Shown: positions 32,244 through 41,270, numbered from the stretch's first letter. The stretch: DNA of 64,000 nt from Microbacterium sp. Clip185 (GCF_028743715.1 NZ_CP117996.1:1240001-1304000), one strand, 5' to 3'. Numbers and translations are program-made. Notes: a model not told the origin generated them from the sequence alone.

Positions 32244-33269
32244 ATGCGTGAGCGGATGCGGGAGGCGGCTGCCCGCTTCGTGAAGGTGGCACCGCACGAG
32301 GGTGAGCACCGTGTGGCCATGAGAGTCGCCGTGTCCGTCGCGGTCCCGCTGCTGGTGCTCGTCTCGATCGGCCGGCTCGACCTGAGTGTCTACGCGAGCT
32401 TCGGTGCCTTCGCGTCTCTGTACGGTCGGCTCGACGGGCATCGCGACCGCATCCTCATGCAGCTTGCCGCGGGAGGCGTGCAGGTGGCGGCGATGGTTCT
32501 CGGGACGGCTCTCTCGGTCATCGACGCGCCCGATGCGCTGAGGGTGATCGCGGTCGCCGCGCTCGCCGCCGGGGTCACATTGCTCGCGCACGCCTACCGG
32601 TGGCATCCGCCGGGCGCACTGTTCGCCGTCTTCGCGGCCGGTGCGTGCGCGACGCTCCCGGCGACCTGGCTCACGCTCGCCGAAGGCGCGGTCGTCGGTG
32701 CGGGCGGCGCGGGGTTCGCCGTCGCGGTGACGGTGCTTATCGCCGTCGTGCGGCGACGATTGACGGTGCCCGCTGCGCCCGTGCCCCGCGGGCGCAGCGC
32801 CGTCGCGGCCGAGATGGCACTGACGGTGGGAGCCGGTTCGCTGCTCGCCGGAATCGCGGGGCTCGCGCTGGTCGGCACGCACTGGTACTGGGCGATGGTC
32901 GCCGCCGTGGCGGCGCTGGGCGGTGCGAGCACGACCGCGCGCGTGGTGCGGGGCGCGCAGCGGCTGATCGGCACCGGTGTCGGCATCCTCCTGGCAGCGG
33001 CGCTTCTCATGCTTCCGCTCCCGCCGTTGGCGGTGCTCGCGGTCGCCATCGTCCTGCAGGTGTGCGCGGAGCTGTTCGTCGGACGCAACTACGGACTCGC
33101 GATGGTGTTCATCACTCCGCTCGCGCTGCTCATGATCGAACTCGCCGTGCCCGTGGACCCGGGCCCATTGCTGCGGGACCGTCTGGTGGACACACTGCTC
33201 GGCGTGGTCGTCGGGACGGCCGTCGCGGTCGTCTCCGCGACGGTGCGTCGCCGGCGGGCGCAGCCCTAG
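32244..33269 (+). CDS. FUSC family membrane transporter
   Basis: A 341-residue protein with two sets of about five membrane helices (roughly residues 30-160 and 200-325), matching the FUSC/aromatic acid exporter family. The conserved YASFGAFASLYGR motif in the first half and GRNYGLAMVFITP in the second are typical. Members export aromatic acids or drugs. Located after a MarR regulator, which may control it. Transcription starts near the ATG from TAGCCT. Confidence 0.87.
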   Translation: MRERMREAAARFVKVAPHEGEHRVAMRVAVSVAVPLLVLVSIGRLDLSVYASFGAFASLYGRLDGHRDRILMQLAAGGVQVAAMVLGTALSVIDAPDALRVIAVAALAAGVTLLAHAYRWHPPGALFAVFAAGACATLPATWLTLAEGAVVGAGGAGFAVAVTVLIAVVRRRLTVPAAPVPRGRSAVAAEMALTVGAGSLLAGIAGLALVGTHWYWAMVAAVAALGGASTTARVVRGAQRLIGTGVGILLAAALLMLPLPPLAVLAVAIVLQVCAELFVGRNYGLAMVFITPLALLMIELAVPVDPGPLLRDRLVDTLLGVVVGTAVAVVSATVRRRRAQP

Positions 33270-33272
33270 GCT
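33267..33272 (+). promoter_or_regulatory. -10 element TAGGCT of the aldo-keto reductase
   Basis: TAGGCT is 7 bases before ATG 33280 and overlaps the FUSC stop codon TAG at 33267-33269. Confidence 0.6.
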
Positions 33273-33279
33273 GGAGCGC

Positions 33280-34272
33280 ATGCAGCAGCGTCCGCTTGGC
33301 AACACCGGTAGGTCGGTCTCCGCTCTGGGGCTCGGAACGTGGCAATTGGGAGCGGACTGGGGTGAGGTCGACGAAGCCGAGGCGCTGGAGGTCCTCGCCA
33401 CGGCCGCGGATGCCGGAGTCACCCTCTTCGACACGGCCGATGTCTACGGCGACGGGCGCTCCGAGCAGCTCATCGGTCGGTTCCTCCGTGAGCGGGGCGA
33501 GCATGGGATCACGGTCGCGACGAAGATGGGGCGGCGTCTGCCGCAGGAGAAGGCGAACTACTCTCCCGACAACTTCCGTGCCTGGACCGACCGTTCCCGC
33601 CGCAACCTCGGCGTCGACACACTGGACCTGGTACAGCTGCACTGCCCGCCTTCCAGCGTGATCGATGACGCGTCGACATACGACGAGCTGGACCGTCTCG
33701 TCGACGACGGCGCCATCGCGGCCTACGGCGTCTCCGTGGAGACCAGCGCACAGGCGCTCAGCGCGATCTCCCGACCCGGAGTCACGAACGTCCAGATCAT
33801 CCTCAATCCCTTCCGCCTGAAGCCGCTCGACGAGGTGCTGCCGGCGGCCGCGGACGCGGGTGTGGCGATCTTCGCCCGTGTCCCGCTGGCATCGGGACTG
33901 CTGAGCGGTCGCTACACGAGCCGGACCCGGTTCGCAGCCGACGACCACCGCAGCTACAACCGCCAGGGTGAGGCGTTCGACCGGGGTGAGACGTTCTCTG
34001 GCGTCGACTACGACGAAGGGCTCGTCGCTGCCGACGAGCTCGCCCGGGCTCTGGGGGAGGGCGTCTCCCTCCCGGCCGCCGTCCTCGCCTGGATCGCGGC
34101 GCTGCCGGGGGTCACGAGCGTCATCCCCGGCGCGCGGACGCCCGCGCAGGCTCGGGCCAACGCGGACGCTGCGCAGCTGCTCGAGGGCGGTCTCGACCTC
34201 GACGCCTTCGACGCCGTCATCCGCGACGTGTACGACCGGCGCCTGCGCGCCGATATCCACCCGCACTGGTGA
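33280..34272 (+). CDS. Aldo-keto reductase
   Basis: A 330-residue (beta/alpha)8 oxidoreductase of the AKR superfamily, NADPH-dependent. The tetrad is visible: Asp in LFDTADVYGDGRSEQ, Tyr in DVYGDG, Lys in VATKMGRRL and His in LVQLHCPP. The NADP-binding SVIPGARTPAQA segment lies near residue 285. Substrates are aldehydes or ketones; not assigned. Leaderless start after TAGGCT. Overlaps the next gene by GTGA. Confidence 0.92.
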   Translation: MQQRPLGNTGRSVSALGLGTWQLGADWGEVDEAEALEVLATAADAGVTLFDTADVYGDGRSEQLIGRFLRERGEHGITVATKMGRRLPQEKANYSPDNFRAWTDRSRRNLGVDTLDLVQLHCPPSSVIDDASTYDELDRLVDDGAIAAYGVSVETSAQALSAISRPGVTNVQIILNPFRLKPLDEVLPAAADAGVAIFARVPLASGLLSGRYTSRTRFAADDHRSYNRQGEAFDRGETFSGVDYDEGLVAADELARALGEGVSLPAAVLAWIAALPGVTSVIPGARTPAQARANADAAQLLEGGLDLDAFDAVIRDVYDRRLRADIHPHW

Positions 34273-34676
34273 CCGTCCGCCGTCGACGCGTCGTCGCGGC
34301 TGTCGCCGCGGCGATCATGGTCGCGGCCGGGCTCGCCGTGCACCGGTTCGCACCCGACGGTGCGCCCAGCGACATCGCGGGCGACGCGCTGTACGCACTG
34401 CTCGTGTACCTGCTGGCCGTCGCGGTCGTCCCGCGTCGCGCCGTCTGGGTTCCGGCGATCGCCGCCTGGGTGTGGTGCACGGTGATCGAGCTGTTCCAGC
34501 TCACGGGTCTGCCTCTCGCGTGGGGCGCCGGGTTCCCGCCGATCATGCTCGTGCTCGGCACTGTGTTCGACGCCAGGGATCTCGTCATCTACACCGTGAC
34601 GGTGCTCGCAGCAGCCACCGTCGATCGACTCTCCGGCGCGGCTGTCGGGCGCGCGAGGCGCGAGAGCGGAGCATGA
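34269..34676 (+). CDS. DUF2809 family membrane protein
   Basis: A 135-residue protein with four hydrophobic segments, starting at GTG 34269 that overlaps the aldo-keto reductase stop. Its central LLVYLLAVAVVP and AAWVWCTVIELFQLTG helices match the DUF2809 family. It ends in an ATGA overlap with the glycosyltransferase gene, so three genes are coupled. Function unknown. Confidence 0.82.
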   Translation: MTVRRRRVVAAVAAAIMVAAGLAVHRFAPDGAPSDIAGDALYALLVYLLAVAVVPRRAVWVPAIAAWVWCTVIELFQLTGLPLAWGAGFPPIMLVLGTVFDARDLVIYTVTVLAAATVDRLSGAAVGRARRESGA

Positions 34677-35470
34677 CGGACATGGGGATCCGGATCGCTG
34701 TGGTCATCCCGTGCCGCGACGACGCCGAGATGCTCGCCGTGTGCCTGCGTGCGCTCGCCGCGCAGCAGCGCCCGGCCGACCGGATCATCGTCGTCGACAA
34801 CGCGAGCAGCGACGACTCGGCGTCGGTCGCGCGCGCCGCGGGCGCGGAGGTGGTCGCCGAGAGCCTCGTCGGCATCTGGCCGGCAGCCGCCGCAGGCTAC
34901 GACGCCGCCTCGGCGGATGCCGACGTGATCGCGAGGCTGGATGCGGACTCCCGCCCTCATCCGGACTGGCTGGTGCGCATCGATCGCGCGTTCACCGCCG
35001 ACGCGGGCCTCGGCGTGCTGACCGGCGGCGCCGAGTTCTACGGTTCCACTCGCCTCGTGCACTACCTCGGCGAGCACTGGTACATCGGCGGAGGGCGCTT
35101 CTGGATCAACCTGTGGCTCGGCATCCCGCTGGTGTTCGGATCGAACTTCGCGATGCGCGCCGGGGTATGGGAGCGTGTGCGCGATCAGGTCCGTCGGGAC
35201 GATGCGCGGGTGCACGACGACCTGGACCTGACCATCCACCTCCGCCGCGACGACGGCGTGCGCTGGGACCCCCTGTTGCGCATGCCGGTGTCGTCTCGTC
35301 CGCTGGTGCACCCGCGCGGGCTCGCCGAGCGGCTGGGCAAGGTCATCACCACCTTCGCCGCGAGCTGGCCGCGCGGTCGCTTCCGCGCCGCCGTCCGCCA
35401 GCCGGTGCGCCCGCGGCGGCGTCTGGGGACAAACTCCGGCGGAAGGGGCTCGGGTCCTACGCTGGGCTGA
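34673..35470 (+). CDS. Family 2 glycosyltransferase
   Basis: A 265-residue GT-A fold enzyme. Nucleotide-sugar-binding sites: VVIPCRDDAEM near residue 10, VDNASSDDS near 40 and the metal-binding DxD-like ARLDADSRP near 88. It transfers sugar to an envelope or polysaccharide acceptor. The C-terminal part (about 200-265) is basic and may attach to the membrane. It overlaps the DUF2809 gene and the following DUF1905 gene, and a leaderless promoter for the latter lies inside its 3' end. Confidence 0.88.
   Translation: MTDMGIRIAVVIPCRDDAEMLAVCLRALAAQQRPADRIIVVDNASSDDSASVARAAGAEVVAESLVGIWPAAAAGYDAASADADVIARLDADSRPHPDWLVRIDRAFTADAGLGVLTGGAEFYGSTRLVHYLGEHWYIGGGRFWINLWLGIPLVFGSNFAMRAGVWERVRDQVRRDDARVHDDLDLTIHLRRDDGVRWDPLLRMPVSSRPLVHPRGLAERLGKVITTFAASWPRGRFRAAVRQPVRPRRRLGTNSGGRGSGPTLG
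35458..35463 (+). promoter_or_regulatory. -10 element TACGCT of the DUF1905 gene
   Basis: TACGCT is 6 bases before ATG 35470, lying within the last codons of the glycosyltransferase gene. Confidence 0.5.
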
Positions 35471-35769
35471 TGCACTTCACGTTCCGGGCGGCGCTGTTCC
35501 GGTGGGAGGCGCGTCGGGACGCCGACTGGTTCTTCGTCGCGGTGCCCGCCGATGAGAGCGAGATGATCCGCGAGGTGCCGCGCCCGCCGAGCGGCTTCGG
35601 AGCGGTGCGTGTGGCCGTGGAGGTCGCCGGGGTGCCGTGGCGCACCTCGGTCTTTCCGGATGCGGCGAGCGGCACCTATCACCTGCCGATAAAACGCGCC
35701 GTACGTGAGGCCGCGGGGGCGGGCGAGGGAGACGAGATCCAGGTCGAGCTGACGGTCCTGGACGCGTGA
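35470..35769 (+). CDS. DUF1905 domain protein
   Basis: A 99-residue protein matching DUF1905 (FRAALFRWEARRDADWFFVA, then PRPPSGFGAVRVAVEV and a closing GDEIQVELTVLD). The fold is a small beta barrel; function is unknown. ATG 35470 overlaps the glycosyltransferase stop codon (TGATG). It is followed after one base by the prepilin peptidase gene. Confidence 0.85.
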   Translation: MHFTFRAALFRWEARRDADWFFVAVPADESEMIREVPRPPSGFGAVRVAVEVAGVPWRTSVFPDAASGTYHLPIKRAVREAAGAGEGDEIQVELTVLDA

Positions 35770-35770
35770 G

Positions 35771-36250
35771 ATGCACGCTGCCTCACTCGCGTTGCTCATC
35801 GCCTACGGCGCTCTGGCGGTCCTGAGCGTCGCGTTGGCGGTGATCGATGTGCGCACGCATCGCCTGCCCAACGCGCTCGTGCTGCCCGCGTACCCGTTCC
35901 TCCTCGCGGCGCTCGCTGTCGCCTCCCTCGGCCGCGCGGACGTGGTGCCGTTGCTTCAGGCGGTCATCGGCGGCGCGATCGCGTTCGTGTTCTACCTCTT
36001 GCTGCGTCTCGTGCAACCTCGAGGAATGGGCGGCGGCGACGTGAAGCTGGCCGGGCTGCTCGGAATCGCGCTCGGGTACCTCGGGTGGGACGCGCTACTG
36101 CTGGGGCTGTTCGCCGGCTTTCTGCTCGGCGGGCTCTTCAGCGTCGGCTTGGTGCTCTCACGTCGCGCCGGGCGTCGAACCCGCATCCCGTTCGGTCCGT
36201 GGATGCTGCTCGGAGCCTGGATCGTGATCGCGAGCACCGCCCTGACCTAG
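35771..36250 (+). CDS. A24 family prepilin peptidase (TadV/CpaA-like)
   Basis: A 159-residue membrane peptidase. The two catalytic Asp are in AVIDVRTHRLPNAL near residue 26 and in GMGGGDVKLAG near residue 88, the GxGD motif of aspartic prepilin peptidases. It lacks the N-terminal methylase domain of PilD. These enzymes process type IV or Flp pilins at the membrane. No pilin or assembly genes are near, so substrates are encoded elsewhere. Confidence 0.88.
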   Translation: MHAASLALLIAYGALAVLSVALAVIDVRTHRLPNALVLPAYPFLLAALAVASLGRADVVPLLQAVIGGAIAFVFYLLLRLVQPRGMGGGDVKLAGLLGIALGYLGWDALLLGLFAGFLLGGLFSVGLVLSRRAGRRTRIPFGPWMLLGAWIVIASTALT

Positions 36251-36299
36251 GGATGCGGCGAGCCGCTGTCAACCGAGCGGCGCCGAGGAGCGCGAACGC

Positions 36300-36305
36300 T
36301 AGCCT
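36300..36305 (+). promoter_or_regulatory. -10 element TAGCCT of the YihY gene
   Basis: TAGCCT lies 6 bases before ATG 36312, with no ribosome-binding site between. Confidence 0.55.
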
Positions 36306-36311
36306 GGCGCG

Positions 36312-37361
36312 ATGAGCAGCACTTCCGTCTCCCCGCAGCCGCTCGTCGCCCGCGTGACCGCCTGGGTGCTGCGTCGAACGCTGGTGCGCGCGTTCCTGCG
36401 CTACAGCGAACGACGCGGCCCGCAGCTCGCCGACAGCGTCACCTATCGCGCCTTGTTCAGCATCTTCGCCGCCGTCCTGCTCGGTTTCTCGATCGCGGCG
36501 ATGTGGCTGGCGGGCAACCCGGCCGCTTTGAGCTCCCTCGCGGACGCGGTCAACTCCGCTGTTCCGGGACTGGTCGGAACGGGCGGCGACGGACTGATCG
36601 ATCTGTCGGACATCGAGGCGCCGGCCGGTCTCACGATCGCGGGCGTCATCTCGCTCGTCGGTCTGATCGGAGCTGCGATCGGCGCCATCGGATCGCTGCG
36701 CATGGCCGTGCGCACGATCGCCGACACCTCGGGCGAGGACGTGTTCTTCCTCTGGGTGCTGCTGCGCAACCTCGGCCTCGCCGTCGCGATCGCGGTCCTG
36801 CTCGTGCTTTCGGCGGCGGCCACCTTCGTCGGTTCGCTCTCGGTGACCACGGTGCTGTCCTGGCTCGGCATCGCTGAGGACTCCGCCGCGGCGCAGGTCG
36901 GTACGCGCGCCGTGGGCGTCCTGGTCGTCTTCGTGCTCGATGCGCTCGTCGTGCTGCTGATGTTCTGGACGATGTCGGGCATCAGGGCACCGCGTCGCGC
37001 GCTTCTGGCCGGTGCGGCGCTGGGAGGTGCCGGCCTGACCGTGCTGCAGGAGCTGTCGGGCCTGTTCGTCGGGGGAGCGAGTTCGAATCCGCTGCTGGCG
37101 TCGTTCGCGTCGATCGTGGCGCTGCTGCTGTGGGTGAACCTGTCGGCTCAGGTGCTGCTGATCGCTGCCTCCGTGATCGTCACGATCACGCGCGAGTCCG
37201 GGGACCGGATGCGGGAGCGCTTCGGCGCATCCACGTTCGCTGAGCGCCGTCGTCAGCGCGCCGAAGATGCGGTGCGCATCGCCTCCGAGGAGCTCCAGCG
37301 TGCGCAAGCGGCGGTCCAGGCGGAGCAGGACAAGACGCTCGAGAAGGCTCAGCGCGCGTAA
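36312..37361 (+). CDS. YihY/BrkB family inner membrane protein
   Basis: A 349-residue protein with six membrane helices between about residues 45 and 300. It has the YihY pattern of AFLRYSERRGPQLADSVTYR before the first helix, and a basic, coiled C-terminal tail (ASEELQRAQAAVQAEQDKTL). This family was once called RNase BN; the role is still unclear, probably in envelope function. Its last 13 bases overlap the 3' end of the glutamine amidotransferase gene on the other strand. Confidence 0.88.
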   Translation: MSSTSVSPQPLVARVTAWVLRRTLVRAFLRYSERRGPQLADSVTYRALFSIFAAVLLGFSIAAMWLAGNPAALSSLADAVNSAVPGLVGTGGDGLIDLSDIEAPAGLTIAGVISLVGLIGAAIGAIGSLRMAVRTIADTSGEDVFFLWVLLRNLGLAVAIAVLLVLSAAATFVGSLSVTTVLSWLGIAEDSAAAQVGTRAVGVLVVFVLDALVVLLMFWTMSGIRAPRRALLAGAALGGAGLTVLQELSGLFVGGASSNPLLASFASIVALLLWVNLSAQVLLIAASVIVTITRESGDRMRERFGASTFAERRRQRAEDAVRIASEELQRAQAAVQAEQDKTLEKAQRA

Positions 37362-38080
37362 CGCTCGACGAACGTCCGCAGCATACGCGCGGGGTGCGTC
37401 ACGGGCGTGCGTCGCACGGCGGCCAGAGTGGCGTCGAGTTCTCCCGCGGCGAAGTAGCCGTGACCGGCGTAGGCGCGGATCCGGTTCGAGATTCCCGCCA
37501 CGTCGAGTTCTGGATGGAACTGCGTCGCGTAGACGTTCGTGCCGACCCGGAAGGCCTGCACAGGACACGAGGGTGAGCCGGCGAGCAGCGTGGCGTGAGC
37601 GGGCAGATGCCGCACGGCCTCCTTGTGCCCGACGAACGCCTCGAACCTGTAGGGCATCCCCGCGAAGAGTGGATCGGCGCGTCCCCAGGCGGTGAGCGAG
37701 ACGGGGACGACGGAGATCGGCTCGGAGTAGGTGCGATCGATCGTCGCACCCTGATGCACGCCGAGCGTCCCGACGCCGTAGCAGGCGCCGAGGAACGGCA
37801 TGTCGCGGGCGACGACATCGTCGAGCAGCGCCGACATCTCCCGTTCCACCCGCACCTGCACCGGCGACTTCCGCTCCGGTGGATCCGACGCGTTGAAGGG
37901 TCCACCCCCGACGATGATGCCCGAGAGCTCGTCGAGGTCCAGCTCGGGCATCGGCTCCGCTTCGAGGCGCACCCGCCGAAGCTCGGCGGGTGCGAGCCCC
38001 GTGTGGCGGAGCATGAGGGCGTACTCCTCGTCGGCGGGGCCGTCCTCGGCCCGAGTCGCGAGCAGCACGAAGGGTTTCAC
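37349..38080 (-). CDS. Class I glutamine amidotransferase (GMP synthase-like)
   Basis: A 243-residue standalone glutaminase domain. The nucleophile is Cys in FLGACYGVGTL near residue 98 and the triad His and Glu are in QFHPELD near residue 190. GIIVGGGPFNASDP near residue 55 fits the family. Standalone members act on gamma-glutamyl compounds or supply ammonia. GTG start, 6 bases after a TAGAAT element, so leaderless. Its 3' end overlaps yihY on the other strand. Confidence 0.88.
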   Translation of the reverse strand: MKPFVLLATRAEDGPADEEYALMLRHTGLAPAELRRVRLEAEPMPELDLDELSGIIVGGGPFNASDPPERKSPVQVRVEREMSALLDDVVARDMPFLGACYGVGTLGVHQGATIDRTYSEPISVVPVSLTAWGRADPLFAGMPYRFEAFVGHKEAVRHLPAHATLLAGSPSCPVQAFRVGTNVYATQFHPELDVAGISNRIRAYAGHGYFAAGELDATLAAVRRTPVTHPARMLRTFVERYAR

Positions 38081-38086
38081 GTCGGG

Positions 38087-38092
38087 ATTCTA
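38087..38092 (-). promoter_or_regulatory. -10 element TAGAAT of the amidotransferase
   Basis: TAGAAT on the minus strand is 6 bases before GTG 38080. Confidence 0.55.
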
Positions 38093-38133
38093 GGCCACCG
38101 TGCGCGCCGGGCGGGCGGGGTGGCCCCGAGGTC

Positions 38134-38139
38134 TAGGCT
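38134..38139 (+). promoter_or_regulatory. -10 element TAGGCT of the 72-aa gene
   Basis: TAGGCT is 7 bases before ATG 38147. It also serves the coupled CYTH gene. Confidence 0.6.
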
Positions 38140-38146
38140 GGGCCGC

Positions 38147-38365
38147 ATGGCTATCGCACGACTGACCGGAGGCCCCCTCGACGGGCAGGTCATCCCTCTG
38201 GAAGAAGGCGTCGACGACGCGCTCATCGTTCCCTACGGCGAGGGGCAGCTGGTCTATCAGCGCCAGGCGGTGGACGCCGATGCTGACGGCCCTCAGCAGG
38301 AGGTCTTCGCCTTCGTCGAGACGACCGAACCGGTCAATCCCGACGAAGAAGACCGCAACGAGTGA
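38147..38365 (+). CDS. Conserved hypothetical protein (72 aa)
   Basis: A 72-residue acidic protein starting MAIARLTGGPLDGQVIPLEE and ending in a Glu/Asp-rich tail (NPDEEDRNE). The MxLTGGPLDGxxxPL pattern recurs in small actinobacterial proteins of unknown function. The start is supported by the leaderless TAGGCT element. Overlaps the CYTH gene by GTGA (38362-38365), so the two are probably made together. Confidence 0.7.
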   Translation: MAIARLTGGPLDGQVIPLEEGVDDALIVPYGEGQLVYQRQAVDADADGPQQEVFAFVETTEPVNPDEEDRNE

Positions 38366-38988
38366 GCGCATCGCAGGAACCGACCCGCTCGGTCGAGATC
38401 GAGCGCACCTACGACGCCGACGCCGACACGCCGCTTCCCGACTGGTCGAGCCTGCCGGACGTCGCGAGCGTCGACCCGGCGCAGCAGCGTGACCTCGACG
38501 CCCGGTACTTCGACACGCCGGGCCTCGACCTCGCGCGCGCCAAGGTGGCGATCCGCCGCCGCACGGGCGGCCACGACGCCGGTTGGCACGTGAAGTCGAG
38601 CGCCCCCGAAGGTCGTCACGAATGGGGATGGCCGATCGTCGACGACGAGCCGACGGTGCCGGATGCGGTCGCCGCCGCGGTCGCGAACTGGGCCGCGGGC
38701 CCCTTCGTGCAGATCGCCCGCATCCGCAACAGCCGCACGGCCTACCTGCTCCGCGACGCCGACGGCGGAATCGTCGCGGAGGTCGTGGACGACCGTGTGC
38801 GCGCGAGCGAGGCCGCGACGGGTGCCGAGCGGGCGTGGCGGGAGTGGGAGGTGGAGCTGGGTCAGGCTGCTCCGGCCGACCCCGTCTGGCGGGAGACGTT
38901 CTTCGCCGCGGCCGACGCGCTGGTCACCGCCGCCGGCGGCTCCGTGTCCGCATCCGATTCCAAGCTCGGCCGCGCCCTCGGGCGCTGA
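38362..38988 (+). CDS. CYTH domain protein
   Basis: A 208-residue protein of the CYTH triphosphate tunnel fold. The N-terminal strand VEIERTY carries the ExExR/K-type motif, and paired basic and acidic strands follow (VAIRRRTGG, HVKSSAPEGRHEW, YLLRDADGGIVAEVVDD, WREWEVEL). Members hydrolyse inorganic triphosphate or thiamine triphosphate. Starts at GTG 38362, overlapping the 72-aa gene. A long hairpin follows its stop. Confidence 0.85.
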   Translation: MSASQEPTRSVEIERTYDADADTPLPDWSSLPDVASVDPAQQRDLDARYFDTPGLDLARAKVAIRRRTGGHDAGWHVKSSAPEGRHEWGWPIVDDEPTVPDAVAAAVANWAAGPFVQIARIRNSRTAYLLRDADGGIVAEVVDDRVRASEAATGAERAWREWEVELGQAAPADPVWRETFFAAADALVTAAGGSVSASDSKLGRALGR

Positions 38989-38990
38989 CC

Positions 38991-39038
38991 CCGAACGCAG
39001 AAGGCGCCCTCCGTGAGGAGGGCGCCTTCTGCGTTCGG
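38991..39038. terminator. 22-bp perfect hairpin, bidirectional terminator
   Basis: Arms at 38991-39012 and 39017-39038 are perfectly complementary over 22 bases with a GTGA loop. It lies between the convergent CYTH and lpd genes. There is no T-run on either side, so it is probably a strong bidirectional stop or 3'-end protection structure rather than a classic intrinsic terminator. Confidence 0.75.
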
Positions 39039-39047
39039 AGCCGAGGA

Positions 39048-40448
39048 TCAGAAGTTGATCATGTGACCCGCGAGACCGTGAAAGGCCTCCTGCAGGGCCT
39101 CGGACAGCGTCGGGTGGGTGTGCACGTTGCGCGCCAGCTCGAGTGCGGTGAGGTCCCACTTCTGGGCCAGCGTGAGCTCCGGCAACAGCTCGGACACGTC
39201 CGGTCCGATCATGTGACCGCCGAGCAGCTCGAGGTGCTCCGCGTCCGCGATCAACTTGACGAAGCCCACGGGCTCGCCGAGTCCGTGCGCCTTGCCGTTG
39301 GCCATGAACGGGAAGGTCGCGACCTTGATCTCGCGACCGGTCTCGCGTGCCTGAGCCTCGGTGAGGCCGAAGGAGGCGACCTGCGGGGAGCAGAACGTCG
39401 CACGCGGCATCATGCGGTAGTCGCCGAGCGCCATCGTCTCCTCCTTGCCGATCGTCTCGGCCGCAACGACACCCTGTGCCTCGGCGACGTGGGCGAGCTG
39501 CAGTTTGGCGGTGACGTCGCCGATGGCGTAGATGTGCGGCACGTTCGTGCGCATGTAGTCGTCGATCGCGATGGCGCCGCGGTCGGTGAGGGCGACACCG
39601 GTCTTCTCCAGGCCGAAGCCCTCGACGCGCGGGGCGAAGCCGATCGACATGAGCACCTTGTCGGCCTCGATCGAGCTCTGTGCACCGCTCTTGTTGTCGG
39701 TGTAGGTGACGGTGACCTTGTCGCCGGAATCGACGACCGACTCGACCTTCGTGGAGGTCAGGATGTCGATCCCGTAGTTGCGGTACTGCTTCTGGATCTC
39801 CTTCGACACGTCGGCGTCCTCGTTGGGAAGCGCGCGGTCGAGGAACTCGATGATCGTGACCTTCACGCCGTAGTTCGACATGACGTACGCGAACTCCATG
39901 CCGATCGCGCCGGCACCGACGATGACGATCGAGGACGGGAGCTCGCGCGAGAGGATCTGCTCCTCGTAGGTGACGACGTTCTCGCTCAGGGTCACGCCCG
40001 GAAGCAGTCGCACGGTGGAGCCGGTCGCGATGATCACGTTGTCGAAGGTGACGCGCTCGGTGGAGCCGTCGCTCTTCGCGACGTCGATGGAGTGGTCGTC
40101 GACGAAGGTTCCGCGGCCGTCGTACTCGGTGACCTTGTTCTTCTTCATCAGGTAGTGGATGCCCTTGACGCGGCCCTCCGCCACCTCACGGCTGCGATCG
40201 AAGGCCACGCCGTAGTCGAAGCTCACCTCACCGGTGATGCCGAACAGCTTGGCCTTGTGGGCGAAGGTGTGGGCGAGCTCCGCGTTCTTGAGAAGCGCCT
40301 TGGAGGGGATGCAGCCGACGTTGAGGCACACACCGCCCCAGTACTTCTCTTCGATGATGGCGGTGGACAGGCCGAGCTGTGCGCTGCGCACGGCCGCGAC
40401 GTACCCGCCGGGGCCCGCGCCGAGGATGACGACGTCGTAATGAGGCAT
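39048..40448 (-). CDS. lpd: Dihydrolipoyl dehydrogenase
   Basis: A 466-residue flavoprotein disulfide reductase (E3 of pyruvate and 2-oxoglutarate dehydrogenases). Seen: FAD motif [17 protein letters not shown] at residues 9-25, the redox disulfide [13 protein letters not shown] near 38-50, NAD motif [13 protein letters not shown] near 180, and the catalytic [10 protein letters not shown] near 445. Leaderless start: TAGGCT lies 6 bases before the ATG. It is close to garA, which in relatives regulates the 2-oxoglutarate dehydrogenase complex that uses this subunit. Confidence 0.95.
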   Translation of the reverse strand: MPHYDVVILGAGPGGYVAAVRSAQLGLSTAIIEEKYWGGVCLNVGCIPSKALLKNAELAHTFAHKAKLFGITGEVSFDYGVAFDRSREVAEGRVKGIHYLMKKNKVTEYDGRGTFVDDHSIDVAKSDGSTERVTFDNVIIATGSTVRLLPGVTLSENVVTYEEQILSRELPSSIVIVGAGAIGMEFAYVMSNYGVKVTIIEFLDRALPNEDADVSKEIQKQYRNYGIDILTSTKVESVVDSGDKVTVTYTDNKSGAQSSIEADKVLMSIGFAPRVEGFGLEKTGVALTDRGAIAIDDYMRTNVPHIYAIGDVTAKLQLAHVAEAQGVVAAETIGKEETMALGDYRMMPRATFCSPQVASFGLTEAQARETGREIKVATFPFMANGKAHGLGEPVGFVKLIADAEHLELLGGHMIGPDVSELLPELTLAQKWDLTALELARNVHTHPTLSEALQEAFHGLAGHMINF

Positions 40449-40454
40449 ACGTCC

Positions 40455-40460
40455 AGCCTA
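40455..40460 (-). promoter_or_regulatory. -10 element TAGGCT of lpd
   Basis: TAGGCT on the minus strand is 6 bases before ATG 40448. It lies in the 9-base gap and the last codons of the upstream CopC-like gene. Confidence 0.55.
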
Positions 40461-41123
40461 TCGCTCGGTGGAGTTCGAACGGCCTGCCGTGCGCTCGCTC
40501 GCCGCCTGCTTCTGCTGGCGCGCCCGAGCCCCCAAAAGCCACACCACGAGGCCGATCGCGATGAGCACGACGATCGCTCCCACGACCCAGGGCCAGACCG
40601 GCGCGGACTGGCCGGGGCTCGGCACCGTCTCGACGAGGGTCGTCACCACCGGCTCGGGGGTCGCAGCGGATTCGGGGGTCGCGTCGGACGTCTCGGACGG
40701 GGTCGGAGTCGGAGTCGGGGCCGCATTCGAGGTGAACGCGAACTCGCCGGCGATCGGGTGGCCGTCGCTGGAGACGACGCGCCAGGCCACCGAGACCGCG
40801 CCGCTTGCCGAGCCGGTGAGCGGCTGGGTGACGACGTTGGCGCTGACGGTCGGCGCCCCATCGGTCAGGGAGGCCCCGGAGGCGTCCGTGACCTGGACGA
40901 CGGTCGTCGATGCGTCGGAGAGCAGATCCCCGCTGAAGGTGAGGGTGAGCGCCGCCGGCAGCGCGTCGACCGTCGAACCGGACGCGGGATCGGAGGAGAC
41001 GAGCTCATCGTGGGCGAACGCGGGCGCTGTGCCCAGCAGAACCCCGCCGGATGCGATCAGAAGCGTGGCGAGAGCGGCGACGAGCGCGCGCACGGGATGG
41101 CGGCGAGAGGTCTGGGAAGTCAC
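40458..41123 (-). CDS. CopC-like copper-binding protein with C-terminal membrane anchor
   Basis: A 221-residue exported protein. A signal peptide (about residues 1-38, ending APAFA) is followed by HDELVSSDPASGSTVDALPA, the CopC N-terminal segment whose first His ligates Cu(II), then a beta-sandwich to about residue 130. A Pro/Thr/Glu-rich linker leads to a membrane helix (WPWVVGAIVVLIAIGLVVWL) and a basic tail. Start at GTG 41123, 7 bases after TAGGCT. No CopD or other copper gene is adjacent. Confidence 0.85.
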   Translation of the reverse strand: MTSQTSRRHPVRALVAALATLLIASGGVLLGTAPAFAHDELVSSDPASGSTVDALPAALTLTFSGDLLSDASTTVVQVTDASGASLTDGAPTVSANVVTQPLTGSASGAVSVAWRVVSSDGHPIAGEFAFTSNAAPTPTPTPSETSDATPESAATPEPVVTTLVETVPSPGQSAPVWPWVVGAIVVLIAIGLVVWLLGARARQQKQAASERTAGRSNSTER

Positions 41124-41130
41124 GGCGACG

Positions 41131-41136
41131 AGCCTA
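41131..41136 (-). promoter_or_regulatory. -10 element TAGGCT of the CopC-like gene
   Basis: TAGGCT on the minus strand is 7 bases before GTG 41123; this decides the start over longer in-frame options upstream. Confidence 0.55.
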
Positions 41137-41270
41137 ACGCCGCGTGCTTTCGACCGGCTGTGCGTGGCGACGCCGTCACGGCGGCGATGCATACCGCACG
41201 CAGAATCCGCTCACCGGAGCGATGTCGGGCGGAGGGTCCGATCGGTTAGGCTGGGTGAGAGGAGGACGAC

